Assembly (NCBI GenBank): GCA_964443225.1
Contig: CAYUCC010000016.1
Coordinates: forward strand, 1-64,000
Source of the DNA: SSC4 sp964443225
GTDB taxonomy: Bacteria > Chloroflexota > Anaerolineae > SSC4 > Amarolineaceae
Reading direction: 5' to 3'
DNA length: 64,000 nucleotides
This document shows, piece after piece, positions 44,274 through 51,888 of the stretch. The notes beneath the pieces were generated by a model. The model made no database searches. It was given only the letters and a program-made list of their open reading frames with translations, and was not told the DNA's origin. How positions within the stretch are numbered: position 1 is the first letter of the stretch; the number at the start of each line of letters is the position of its first letter. The position numbers were made by a program, and so were the translations under genes.

Positions 44274-44692
44274 TCTTCTAATCTCCGGAGTGCATCACCG
44301 GGCCGCAGCACGGCGATGCCGAATCTGGCGGCAGCCGCTTGAAAATGACGCTGGTTGAATGTGATGATCGCGTCCGCCGCGCCGTTCACGGCGGCTTCGA
44401 GCACATGCTCGTCGGCCGGATCCCGTAGCTGTGGCCGCCACAGAAAGAAGGGCGTGACCTGGGTGATCAGCAACGACATACTATCCAGAAAACGCTGGAT
44501 CTCACCCTCTGTGAGGCCAAACGCGCTCAAGTTCTCAGGACGGGTGAGCACCGATTCGTACTCAAGCATCATGGCGACGCTGGCAACAGCCTGATAGCGT
44601 CCATGGTACAGCAAAGCCAGCAGTTGTCGCGAAGCGCCTGTTTGGCTCCGCAGGCCAGCGACCAGTACGTCGGTGTCAAGCACGTATCTCAT
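44270..44692 (-). CDS. PIN-domain toxin ribonuclease
   Basis: 140 aa from ATG 44692, chosen because the PIN fold starts there (MRYVLDTDVLVAGLRSQTGA); the longer frame upstream is antisense to the caspase remnant. Acidic residues in LDTDV, an E in LEYESVL and D in RDPADEHVLEAA match the PIN active site. Fits the putative toxin PIN family (COG1569). Here the toxin precedes the antitoxin. Confidence 0.85.
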   Translation of the reverse strand: MRYVLDTDVLVAGLRSQTGASRQLLALLYHGRYQAVASVAMMLEYESVLTRPENLSAFGLTEGEIQRFLDSMSLLITQVTPFFLWRPQLRDPADEHVLEAAVNGAADAIITFNQRHFQAAAARFGIAVLRPGDALRRLEE

Positions 44693-44706
44693 ATCGTATA
44701 TGATAT
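44691..44706. promoter_or_regulatory. AT-rich inverted repeat at PIN start
   Basis: ATATC-gtatat-GATAT covers the region around the PIN start codon. It is a candidate autoregulatory operator in an otherwise GC-rich context. Confidence 0.4.
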
Positions 44707-44744
44707 TCAACAGATGGATATTGTCAAGCCGTAGGAGTGCATCC

Positions 44745-47260
44745 ATGCCACAACCGCACCATACCAACCGCCTCGCCCTCCTCCTCGCCGCGCCGCAGCC
44801 CGGCGAAACCGCTATGCGGCGCGACCAGGCCGCCATGACCGAAGCGCTGCTGGCCCGCGGCCTGGCGGCGGACCAAATCCTCAGCCTGCACGGCCCGCTG
44901 GATCGCCCGCTGGTGCTGGCGACCTTGCAGGCGGCCGGCCGGCGGGTGGCTGGCTGGCGAGAGGGCTCGGTCTTTCTGCACGTCAGCGGCCACGGCTTCT
45001 TCGACGGCGACACGCCGGAAACGGCCCGGCCTGCTCTTCAGCCAGTCGGAGGATATGACCGACGACGGCCATTTCTTCTGAGACGACCTCTTCGCGGCGC
45101 TGGCGCTGCCCCCCGGTGTGCGGCTGACCCTGCTGCCCGACCTCTGACACGCCAACCTGCTGGCGGGCCGTGCGCCCGCCCACGCCAACGGGATCATCCC
45201 GCAGGCTGCGCCGGGCGCGGAGCTGGCCTGCCGCGCCCATGACCTGTCACCCGCCCCCCCGGCCGCAGCAGGTGTGAGCGAACGGCAGATGCGGGCCTGG
45301 TTCGACGCCGAGCTGATCACCGAAGCAGGCACGCGCGGACTGGTGCACCAGGACGAGAGCGAGACCGTCGGCCTGCCCAACGCGGTGGTGCGCGCCCTGC
45401 AGAAGCGCTTCCTGGTGCGCAGCGAGGCCCGCGGCGGGGATACCTGGATCGAGCTGGTGCATGACCGCTTCGTGGAGCCGATCCGGGCCAACAACGCCGC
45501 CTGGTTTGCCGGCCACCTGAGCGCGTTGCAGCGGCAGGCCGCGCTGTGGAATGAGCAGGGCCGCTCGGATGGGCTGCTGTTGAGTGGGGAGGCGCTGGCC
45601 GAGGCCGAGGCCTGGGCCGCGCAACAGACAGAGCCGTTGGAGGCCGTGGAGCAGGAGTTCCTGGGCGCATGCCGGCGGGCGCAAGCGGTGGTCGAGCGGG
45701 AGCGGCGGCAGAGCCGGTTGATCCGCATCCTGGGGATTGCTGCTTTGGCCGTGGCCGTGCTGGCCTTTGTTGCGGCAGGGTTTGCCCTGTCCAGCAACCA
45801 ACAGGCGCAAATAGAGAAACGCCGGGCAGATGGGCTGGCGGCGCTGGCCCTGACGCGCGAAGCGGAAGCTGTTGCAGCCCTAGCGACTGCCGAGGCCAGC
45901 CCCGCCGATGCGGAACGGCAGAAACGAGCGGCGCAAGAGCGGCAGCAAATCGCCGATAACCAACGGGAACTTGCCGACAAGAATGCGGCCGAAGCCGAAC
46001 AGGAAAAGTTGCGCGCGGATGCCCAGGCCCGCCGCGTCCTGGCCGAGAACCTGGCCGGGCAGAGCCAACTCCTCATTCGCGCCGACAAGCAGCCCGGCGA
46101 CCTGGCCTTGATCCTGGCCCGGGACGCCGTGCTCACGGATTTGACCGTCAACACCGACCGGGCTCTGCGCTTTGCCTTGAGCACTGCGCCCCGGCAGCAA
46201 ACTTTCCCGCCAGTAGCGCGCCGCCACCAGGGCGCGGTTCACAGCGTCGCCTTCAGCCCCGATGGCCAGTGGATCGTCTCAGGTGGGGCGGATGGGACGA
46301 TCCGCCTCTGGCGTGCCGCGGATCTGGAACCGCAGAAGCTCCTCTTCGGCCATGCCGGTTGGGTTTTGTCGGTGGGCTTCAGCCCGGATGGGCGGCAGAT
46401 CGTCTCGGGCGGGGAGGACGGCACGGTGCGCCTGTGGGATGTGGCCAGCGGCGCGGAGGCAGCGCAACTGGCCGGCCATGGCTGTGAACAGTTTGGCAAC
46501 TGCGGTGTTTGGTCGGTGGGCTTCAGCCCGGATGGGCGGCAGATCGTCTCGGGCGGGGAGAACGGCACGGTGCGCCTGTGGGATGCGCCGGAGCAGGTTC
46601 TGCTGGAAGCGATCGACCGTATTTCTAGGCCCGCACCCCTGCTCACCACAGCAGAGCGCCGGCGCTTCGGGGTTGGAGCGGATGTCGAACTGCTGGATCA
46701 ATCTGTGCTCAAACCCTTGATGGCCCGGGCCCGGGCGTTGGCGTTGGTCGAGCAAGGACAGACGCTGGCGCGCGCCGGCGCCATCCCAGCGGCGGTCGAG
46801 GCTTTGCAAGGGGCGCTGAAGCTCGATCCTACGCTCGCAATTGAGCCGCAAGCGCTGGCACAACGTATTCTGGACATTCAGGAACAGGCGCTGCGCTTCG
46901 CCAGCAGCAAGCTGGCCGCTGGCTGACCCGAATGCCACCGCCCAAGACTGGAATGACCTCTGCTGGCGCGGCGCCACATGGAATCACGCGGCCCTGGTGC
47001 TGGATGCCTGCGATACCGCGGTCAAACTGGCGCCGGAGGACGGTAACATTCGCGATAGCCGCGGCCTGGCGCGGGCGTTGACGGGCGATGTGTCAGGGGC
47101 CATCGCGGATTTCGAGTTTGCGATCGCACAATGGAAAGCAACGGTCGCTTCCGCGAAACTTATTGCGACGCGCACGCAATGGGTCGAGGTCTTGCGCGCA
47201 GGCACGGATCCGAAGGCGGTTTTTGATGCGGCGACGTTGGAGGGGTTGCGGGAGGAGTAG
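44745..47260 (+). pseudogene. Broken caspase/nSTAND/WD40/TPR composite gene
   Basis: Starts at ATG 44745 behind GGAG with a caspase-like domain (LAADQILSLHGPLDRP, VFLHVSGHGFFDGD). The frame slips near 45025. The new frame continues GLLFSQSEDMTDDGHFF, meets TGA at 45079 (Trp expected) and TGA at 45145 where the catalytic Cys belongs (LLPDL*HANLLAG). It then joins the back half of an nSTAND protein (VSERQMRAWFDAELITEAG ... ELVHDRFVEPIRANNA) without any P-loop. A TM helix, coiled coil, three WD40 repeats and the tail PLLTTAERRRFGV follow. A final slip near 46920 puts the TPR-like end (WNDLCWRGATWNHAA ... EDGNIRDSRGLARALTGD) in a third frame to 47260. The 45274-46926 stretch could still be translated. 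Confidence 0.85.
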
Positions 47261-47277
47261 GGATGGCGCGAGGTTTG

Positions 47278-47340
47278 GATCACGAAGGCGCGAAGGCGCT
47301 CCCCGCGGCCGGTGTCTTCGTGTCTTCGCGCTTCGTGATC
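47278..47340. repeat. Imperfect inverted repeat, CGAAG-rich
   Basis: Arms 47278-47295 (GATCACGAAGGCGCGAAG) and 47324-47340 pair with one base missing. It has no T-run, so it is not a typical terminator. Related CGCGAAG-type sequence recurs at 51672-51690. Confidence 0.7.
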
Positions 47341-47357
47341 TTCGTACACCTTCGCGA

Positions 47358-47410
47358 CTTCGTGCTCCAAACGCTTCGTGCTCCAAACGCTTCGTGCTCC
47401 AAACGCTTCG
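47358..47410 (+). repeat. 16-bp tandem repeat, 3.3 copies
   Basis: Unit CTTCGTGCTCCAAACG three times in a row plus five bases, in the gap between the composite pseudogene and the Phd/RelE pair. Apart from this and the inverted repeat before it, 47261-47562 holds no gene that I can see. Confidence 0.85.
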
Positions 47411-47562
47411 ACCAGATCACTCGGCAGGCAGCTCACCCTGACGCAAGATTGGCGCCATCCGGCAGTCGGTCCGCCTCAACGATCTTGTCACCACGCGACC
47501 CATCTTCTCGCAACTGCCCTGCTGGCCACGCTGCTCGATGTAGGCCAGCCTGGGATCGCCGT

Positions 47563-47590
47563 TTGACAGCACGGCGAATCGACCTATAAT
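47563..47590 (+). promoter_or_regulatory. Consensus promoter of Phd/RelE pair
   Basis: Perfect TTGACA (47563-47568) and TATAAT (47585-47590), 16-nt spacer, 49 nt before the antitoxin ATG. Confidence 0.75.
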
Positions 47591-47619
47591 CGTACTATTG
47601 ATCGTGCTCTAAATCGTAT
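47589..47619. promoter_or_regulatory. 12-bp iterated ATCGT operator-like repeats
   Basis: ATCGT at 47589, 47601 and 47613, spaced exactly 12 nt, running from the -10 box into the leader. It is a likely binding site for the Phd/YefM antitoxin complex. Confidence 0.5.
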
Positions 47620-47639
47620 GCCCGAAAAAGAGGTAACCG

Positions 47640-47909
47640 ATGCCTGTTGTCACCGCCAACGACCTGAAAACGAAGGGCGTTTCCGATATCGAGCGTCTGC
47701 TGCAAGAGGCCCAGGAAGTTGTGATCAGCGTGCGGGGCAAGCCCCGCTACGTGGTGATGGACATCGCTCACTACGACTTCCTACGCGAGTGCGAGATCGC
47801 GGCCGCATGGGGGCAGGCGCGCGCCGATGTAGAAGCTGGCCGTTACCGACGCGAGAGCGCCGATGCGCATATTGCCCGCATTGAGAATGAGTTGGCCGAT
47901 GGCCTATGA
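47640..47909 (+). CDS. Phd/YefM-family antitoxin
   Basis: 89 aa, ATG with GAGGT upstream. TANDLKTKGVSDIERLLQEA and ISVRGKPRYVVMDIAHYDFL are the Phd/YefM N-terminal dimer/DNA-binding pattern; the C-terminal part is the toxin-wrapping tail. It overlaps the RelE toxin by 11 nt. It probably autorepresses through the ATCGT repeats in its promoter. Confidence 0.85.
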   Translation: MPVVTANDLKTKGVSDIERLLQEAQEVVISVRGKPRYVVMDIAHYDFLRECEIAAAWGQARADVEAGRYRRESADAHIARIENELADGL

Positions 47910-48174
47910 TCTGATCTTCACCGAGAGCTATGAGAAGATCGAAAAACGATTCCTAAAGCGCCATCCCGACCGGCTCGACCGTTACCATAAGACACTGGCT
48001 CTGCTGGAGCGAGACCCCTTTCATCCGTCGCTGCGGTTGCATACGCTGGAGGGGCGTCTGGAGGGTCTGCATGCGGTCGCCATCACCCTGCAGTACCGCA
48101 TCACCCTGGAACTGGAGCTGCGCGAGCACGAGATCATCCTGATCAACGTGGGTGGACATGGCGATGTGTATTAG
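47899..48174 (+). CDS. RelE/ParE-family toxin
   Basis: 91 aa from ATG 47899. YDLIFTESYEKIEKRFLKRH, HPSLRLHTLEGRLEGLHAVA and the end LINVGGHGDVY are the RelE/YoeB-type mRNA-interferase pattern (basic helix, central sheet, final H-x-x-VY). It pairs with the Phd/YefM antitoxin upstream. Whether it cleaves ribosome-bound mRNA or acts on gyrase cannot be decided from sequence. Confidence 0.85.
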   Translation: MAYDLIFTESYEKIEKRFLKRHPDRLDRYHKTLALLERDPFHPSLRLHTLEGRLEGLHAVAITLQYRITLELELREHEIILINVGGHGDVY

Positions 48175-48202
48175 CGCACGATGACGATCAGTGCCGGGCT
48201 GG

Positions 48203-48592
48203 ATGATGAATGTCCCAGCCAAACGGGTGATTCGTAACGAGGCGTTGGGTTTCGACAATGCCATTCCTGGCGACAGACTGGGCGACATGTTCGAGGACGA
48301 CTGTGCAATCTGCGCCGCGATGCGGACGGAGGCCGAGGCCGGTATGGCGGCCGATCCAGACCACGATCACGGCTGGTCCTTCGGCCTGGCGCCCGACTTC
48401 AGCCTGCTGGATGAGTACGATCCTGAAGGCTACGACGAGCACTGGCGCATCGAAGAAGAGCGCATGCAGGCCAGCCAGGCCGCGCACAAGGCCGAAGCGC
48501 TGACACTGCCCTTCACCGGCGCCGATGACCCCGACCTGGCGCACGACATCCACCAGGACCGAACCTGGCTGGACGGCGACTCACAGTTCTAG
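48203..48592 (+). CDS. Hypothetical acidic protein
   Basis: 129 aa from ATG 48203 (GTG 48191 and ATG 48206 possible). Very acidic, with CAICAAM in the N-terminal half and DPDHDHGWSFGLAPDFSLLD. I do not recognise a family. It follows the RelE toxin by 28 nt and could be co-transcribed. The CxxC-like CAIC pair might bind metal. Confidence 0.55.
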   Translation: MMNVPAKRVIRNEALGFDNAIPGDRLGDMFEDDCAICAAMRTEAEAGMAADPDHDHGWSFGLAPDFSLLDEYDPEGYDEHWRIEEERMQASQAAHKAEALTLPFTGADDPDLAHDIHQDRTWLDGDSQF

Positions 48593-48716
48593 CCGGACTC
48601 ACACACGCTGCAGCGTTGGACTTTCGGGCACTGGCAGCTGTGCTGGCCAGAGCTGGCGCCTGTCAATCCTGTTCATCCTGTCGATAATGCGCAACACAAA
48701 TCGGCGCGGCGGCCTC

Positions 48717-49337
48717 TCAGCTGATCGCCGGCGTCTGGCGCACATAGGTATCGTCGCTCAACTGCTTGAGCACAAAGGCAGCCACATCGGCGCGCGCGAT
48801 CTGGCCCGCCTGGACCTTGCCGTCGGTTCCGACCTGGTACACACCCGTGGCCGGCCCATCGGTCAAACCCCCGGGACGCACGATCGTCCAATCCAGATCA
48901 CTGGCTTTGACCAGCGCCTCCTGGCGTTCCTTGTCCTCCATCGGCTTCCTGAGAACGCTCATCATCAGCAGCTTGAAGGCAAAGGGCACCTGGTCCTTGC
49001 TGTCACCCACGCCAATCGAACTTACGACCACGATGCGCTGCGGCTGTTCCAGGCGCTGCATCGCTGCCACGATCACCTGCGTGCCCTGCGAGACGATGTA
49101 GTCCGGGTTGGGGCTGGTACTCCCCAACGAAACAACGACCGCATCGGCGCCCTGCAAGGTTTCTTCGACTTTTGCCGCGTCGAGGACATCCCCCGTCACG
49201 ACGACCAGGCGGGGATCGGCCAGTTCAAGCTTCTTTGGATTGCGCGCCAGGGCCGTGACGGCATGACCCGCATCCAGGGCCTGCTCCACCACGTGCCGGC
49301 CAACCCCGCCCGTGGCACCAAGAACTGCGATTTTCAT
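48717..49337 (-). CDS. NAD(P)-binding SDR-like protein (NmrA type)
   Basis: 206 aa from ATG 49337 with GGAGG about 11 nt upstream. GATGGVGRHVVEQALDAGH is the atypical-SDR dinucleotide-binding motif, followed by ALARNPKKL, VVVTGDVLDAAKVEETLQGAD and DWTIVRPGGLTDG. This matches the small NAD(P)H-binding epimerase-like (NmrA/SDR_a5) group. There is no catalytic YxxxK, so it may be a redox sensor or oxidoreductase of unknown substrate. It is a housekeeping-type gene among TA modules. Confidence 0.85.
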   Translation of the reverse strand: MKIAVLGATGGVGRHVVEQALDAGHAVTALARNPKKLELADPRLVVVTGDVLDAAKVEETLQGADAVVVSLGSTSPNPDYIVSQGTQVIVAAMQRLEQPQRIVVVSSIGVGDSKDQVPFAFKLLMMSVLRKPMEDKERQEALVKASDLDWTIVRPGGLTDGPATGVYQVGTDGKVQAGQIARADVAAFVLKQLSDDTYVRQTPAIS

Positions 49338-49579
49338 ATCTGGGTTTACCTCCGCCCTATTGGACTGCGACCCAAGCGAAAAGTCACCACGGCGCAACAT
49401 CGGCTGTCGAAAACCCATGGCAACGCCGGCCTTGGCCGTCACCTGGCGCTGCGGGGCGCGGCCGGTCCACGCGGATGTCGATGCTTCTGAATCGTGGTGC
49501 AGCAAGGCGGCACCCGTTCTGCACATTGCACCGGGAAGTGGTACAATATGAGTAACCTTTCGATTGGGTGACCGTATCG

Positions 49580-49801
49580 ATGCAGCACCGCCATCTCACG
49601 CACCAGGACTATAGCCTGGCTGCTATCGACGACATCATTGGCCGGGGCAAGCGCCAGGACTGGGCGGCCCTGCGCACCGCCCTGCTCACCGACCCATCGG
49701 TACGGGCGAAGATTCTGCGCGTCTGCGCTGCGCACACTGCGGATCCGTACGCGCAGCGCTATCACTTCTGGAACCATTATGCCGGACGAACTACTCCCTG
49801 A
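49580..49801 (+). CDS. Small partner of nucleotidyltransferase gene
   Basis: 73 aa from ATG 49580 (GTG 49568 possible). HQDYSLAAIDDIIGRGKRQD WAALRTALLTDPSVR, helical. It overlaps the following nucleotidyltransferase gene by 23 nt, an arrangement typical of a toxin-antitoxin pair in which this would be the antitoxin. The first 37 nt of the gene region recur at 51035. Confidence 0.65.
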   Translation: MQHRHLTHQDYSLAAIDDIIGRGKRQDWAALRTALLTDPSVRAKILRVCAAHTADPYAQRYHFWNHYAGRTTP

Positions 49802-50468
49802 CTGGGAACGGATTTTGGCCGCCGCGGCCCACCTGCAGCGTATCGTGCCGGATGCGGTATTGGTGGGTGGCACCGCCTCCGCAGCCTATGCCCGCCATCG
49901 TCTTTCCGCCGACGCCGATCACGTCGTCAGCGATCTGCGGTTGCGGTTCGACCAGGTGCTGGCCGAGCTCGAAGCCGTGGCCGGTTGGCAGACCGCACGC
50001 GTGACACGTCCGGTGCAGATTCTCGGCAGTCTCGACGGCATCGAAACCGGCGTGCGGCAGCTGATCAGAGACATACCGCTGGAAGTAACCCAGATCGAGG
50101 TAGGCGAAGAGAAAATCACGCTGCCCACCGAAGCAGAGATGCTCCGTATCAAGGGGGTGCTCATTCTGCGACGCAATGCCACGCGGGACTACCTGGACTT
50201 TGCCGCTTTGGTGGACCATCTTGGAGAGGATCACACCGCGGAGGCGCTGCGTGCCTTTGACCGCCTCTATCCACAGCCAAATGCTGAATCTGCCCTGCAG
50301 CAGCTGCAGATCCAGCTTGCACAGCCACTGCCCTATGATCTCGATGAAGTCAACCTGGTGGAATACAAGAACCTGGCCGTGCGCTGGCAAGATTGGCAAC
50401 GCGTGCGTGCAGCTTGCGTTCTCTGTGCCGATCTCATATTCGACCGCATCACCGGGCTAGAAGACTGA
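49779..50468 (+). CDS. AbiEii-like/MNT-type nucleotidyltransferase
   Basis: 229 aa from ATG 49779. AVLVGGTASAAYARHRLSAD ADHVVSDLRLRFDQVL has the GG-T motif and a D-x-H/D variant of the nucleotidyltransferase site, followed by MLRIKGVLILRRNATRDYLDF, resembling AbiEii-type toxins. It is more distant from the AbiEii protein at 11967. Probably the toxin of the pair with the upstream small gene. Confidence 0.75.
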   Translation: MPDELLPDWERILAAAAHLQRIVPDAVLVGGTASAAYARHRLSADADHVVSDLRLRFDQVLAELEAVAGWQTARVTRPVQILGSLDGIETGVRQLIRDIPLEVTQIEVGEEKITLPTEAEMLRIKGVLILRRNATRDYLDFAALVDHLGEDHTAEALRAFDRLYPQPNAESALQQLQIQLAQPLPYDLDEVNLVEYKNLAVRWQDWQRVRAACVLCADLIFDRITGLED

Positions 50469-50549
50469 ATGACGTGACCCACAAATGGGCCCAGGCCGGT
50501 GGCACTCATACAAGCCCCAGCGCTTGCGCGTCGGACGGACCTGCGGTAG

Positions 50550-50590
50550 AATCACCATGAGCAGATTCTTATAATCTGCTCATGGTGATT
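50550..50590. repeat. Perfect 18-bp inverted repeat with TATAAT in the loop
   Basis: Arm AATCACCATGAGCAGATT at 50550-50567 pairs exactly with 50573-50590; the loop is 5 nt. A TATAAT-like box spans the loop (50570-50575). It ends 17 nt before the start of the broken ATPase gene, so it may be its old operator/promoter. Confidence 0.85.
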
Positions 50591-50607
50591 TTGCAGAGGA
50601 GGGGGCG

Positions 50608-50949
50608 ATGGCGCGCTTCGTGGACCGGCAGCGTGAATTCCGGGACTCGATGAGATCCAGGCCGAACGCGGCGCTCACCTGGTGATCGTCTACGGTCAAC
50701 TGGCAGGATCGCGCCATTCTGCTCGGCGAGTGCAAATGGGGCGCTAACCCGGTCGATCGAGCCGTGGTGCGCGAGCTGATCGAGAAGGCGCCAAAGGTTG
50801 TACCCGGACCAGACTGGCACGTACACTTCGCCTACTTTGCCCGCGCGGGCTTCACAGACGCCGCGCGCAGCGAGGCAGAGGCGGCTGGAGCCATTCTGGT
50901 CGATCTGGCGAGGCTGGATGAGGACCTGAGAGCCGCGCTGACAGAGTAA
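50608..50949 (+). pseudogene. AAA ATPase-DUF234 gene with ATPase core deleted
   Basis: Starts with AGGAGG and MARFVDRQREF, the usual opening of archaeal-type AAA ATPases, then loses the P-loop region, hits a stop, and resumes in a different frame with DRAILLGECKWGANPVDRAVV and AYFARAGFTDAARSEAEAAG, the C-terminal DUF234 nuclease-like domain. Only the two ends of a roughly 450-residue protein remain. Confidence 0.82.
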
Positions 50950-51034
50950 GTCGGCTCGACCGTGGGCTCTCCGCGCGAGGACTATCGCTGGAAGCCACTC
51001 ACCACCGCAGCGGCGATGATGCCTGGGACGTTGA

Positions 51035-51071
51035 GTGACCGCATCGATGCAGCACCGCCACGTCACGCACC
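51035..51071 (+). repeat. 37-bp duplicate of the gene start at 49568
   Basis: 34 of 37 bases match 49568-49604, including the start codon and MQHRH. The copy continues into the 3' end of the TetR gene and is a dead stub. Confidence 0.75.
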
Positions 51072-51647
51072 CACGCCATCGAAGAAGACGGTCAACGCCA
51101 ACGCAGCCGCCGCGTCGGTGGCACGAATGTCCAGCTCGGACGAGGCATCGAGAAACGGCGAAATCATCCCCAACAGCAGCCACGTCGCCTGGTGCGCGTC
51201 CAGGGCGCGCAGCTCACCCCGCGCCACGCCCTCGGCCAGGGTCGCTTCCACCTGGCCGATGAACTTGTCACGGTAGAGACCGCCAAACTGCGCCAGGCTT
51301 TGCGCCCCGAGTGTTGCCATCTCCTGGCGCGCCAGGCGCACGATCGCCCGCTGGTCGGGGGTCTGGCCAAAGATGCCGCGCACGATCCGTCCGACCTGGG
51401 CACGCGTCGTGCCGCCGGCCGCACGGGCCTCACGCACGATGACTTCCAGTCGATCCAGGCTGGCCGCGAGGACCGCCAGGAAGAGGGTTTCCTTGTCGCT
51501 GAAGTGGTAATAGAGCGCGGCCTTGGTTACACCGACCGCCTCGGCAATCTCGCGCATCGACATTGCGTGGTAACCCCGCGTGACGAACAAACGCGTCGCC
51601 TGCTCGATGATACGGTCACGCGTGACGAGCGGTTCGCTCTCGGCCAT
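51063..51647 (-). CDS. TetR-family repressor
   Basis: 194 aa from ATG 51647 (AGGA upstream). The N-terminal helix-turn-helix TRLFVTRGYHAMSMREIAEA then VTKAALYYHF is the TetR_N signature; the C-terminal ligand domain is diverged. It lies downstream of an MFS exporter on the same strand. Very likely binds the palindrome at 53306-53329 and represses the operon until an exporter substrate is present. Confidence 0.9.
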   Translation of the reverse strand: MAESEPLVTRDRIIEQATRLFVTRGYHAMSMREIAEAVGVTKAALYYHFSDKETLFLAVLAASLDRLEVIVREARAAGGTTRAQVGRIVRGIFGQTPDQRAIVRLARQEMATLGAQSLAQFGGLYRDKFIGQVEATLAEGVARGELRALDAHQATWLLLGMISPFLDASSELDIRATDAAAALALTVFFDGVGA

Positions 51648-51776
51648 CGGTTGTCCTTTCGTACGGTTTTCACGCGAAGCCGCGAAGATCGCGAACTTGT
51701 GCGGCCACCATTCGTGGTTTCGCGCCCGTCGTGGCAAGTCTCCCGCTTCGACTGAGATCGACGGCAACGATCAAGT

Positions 51777-51838
51777 ACGAGTACGAGTACGAGTGCCGTC
51801 CTACTCGTACTCGTACTCGTACTCGTACTCGTACTCGT
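51777..51838. repeat. ACGAGT hexamer repeats forming a hairpin
   Basis: Three ACGAGT units (51777-51794), an 8-nt gap, then six ACTCGT units (51803-51838). Complementary tandem repeats between MFS and TetR genes can fold in several registers. Confidence 0.9.
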
Positions 51839-51888
51839 CCCGGCCCAGTACATTGGTAACGCAGTTCGTTGCAGTCAGCAATTAGCGT

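Noticed and set aside
44693..45013. N-terminal extension of the PIN toxin up to 45013
   Set aside because: The PIN fold begins at ATG 44692, and the extension is antisense to the caspase-like remnant.
45145..45147. Selenocysteine at the TGA replacing the caspase catalytic cysteine
   Set aside because: A second in-frame TGA at a Trp position, a frame slip before it and loss of the ATPase core make decay far likelier; no SECIS-like hairpin was evident.
47278..47340. Rho-independent terminator
   Set aside because: The stem has no following T-run and looks like a dispersed repeat.
51777..51838. CRISPR-like array
   Set aside because: Hexamer tandem repeats without spacers, and no cas genes.
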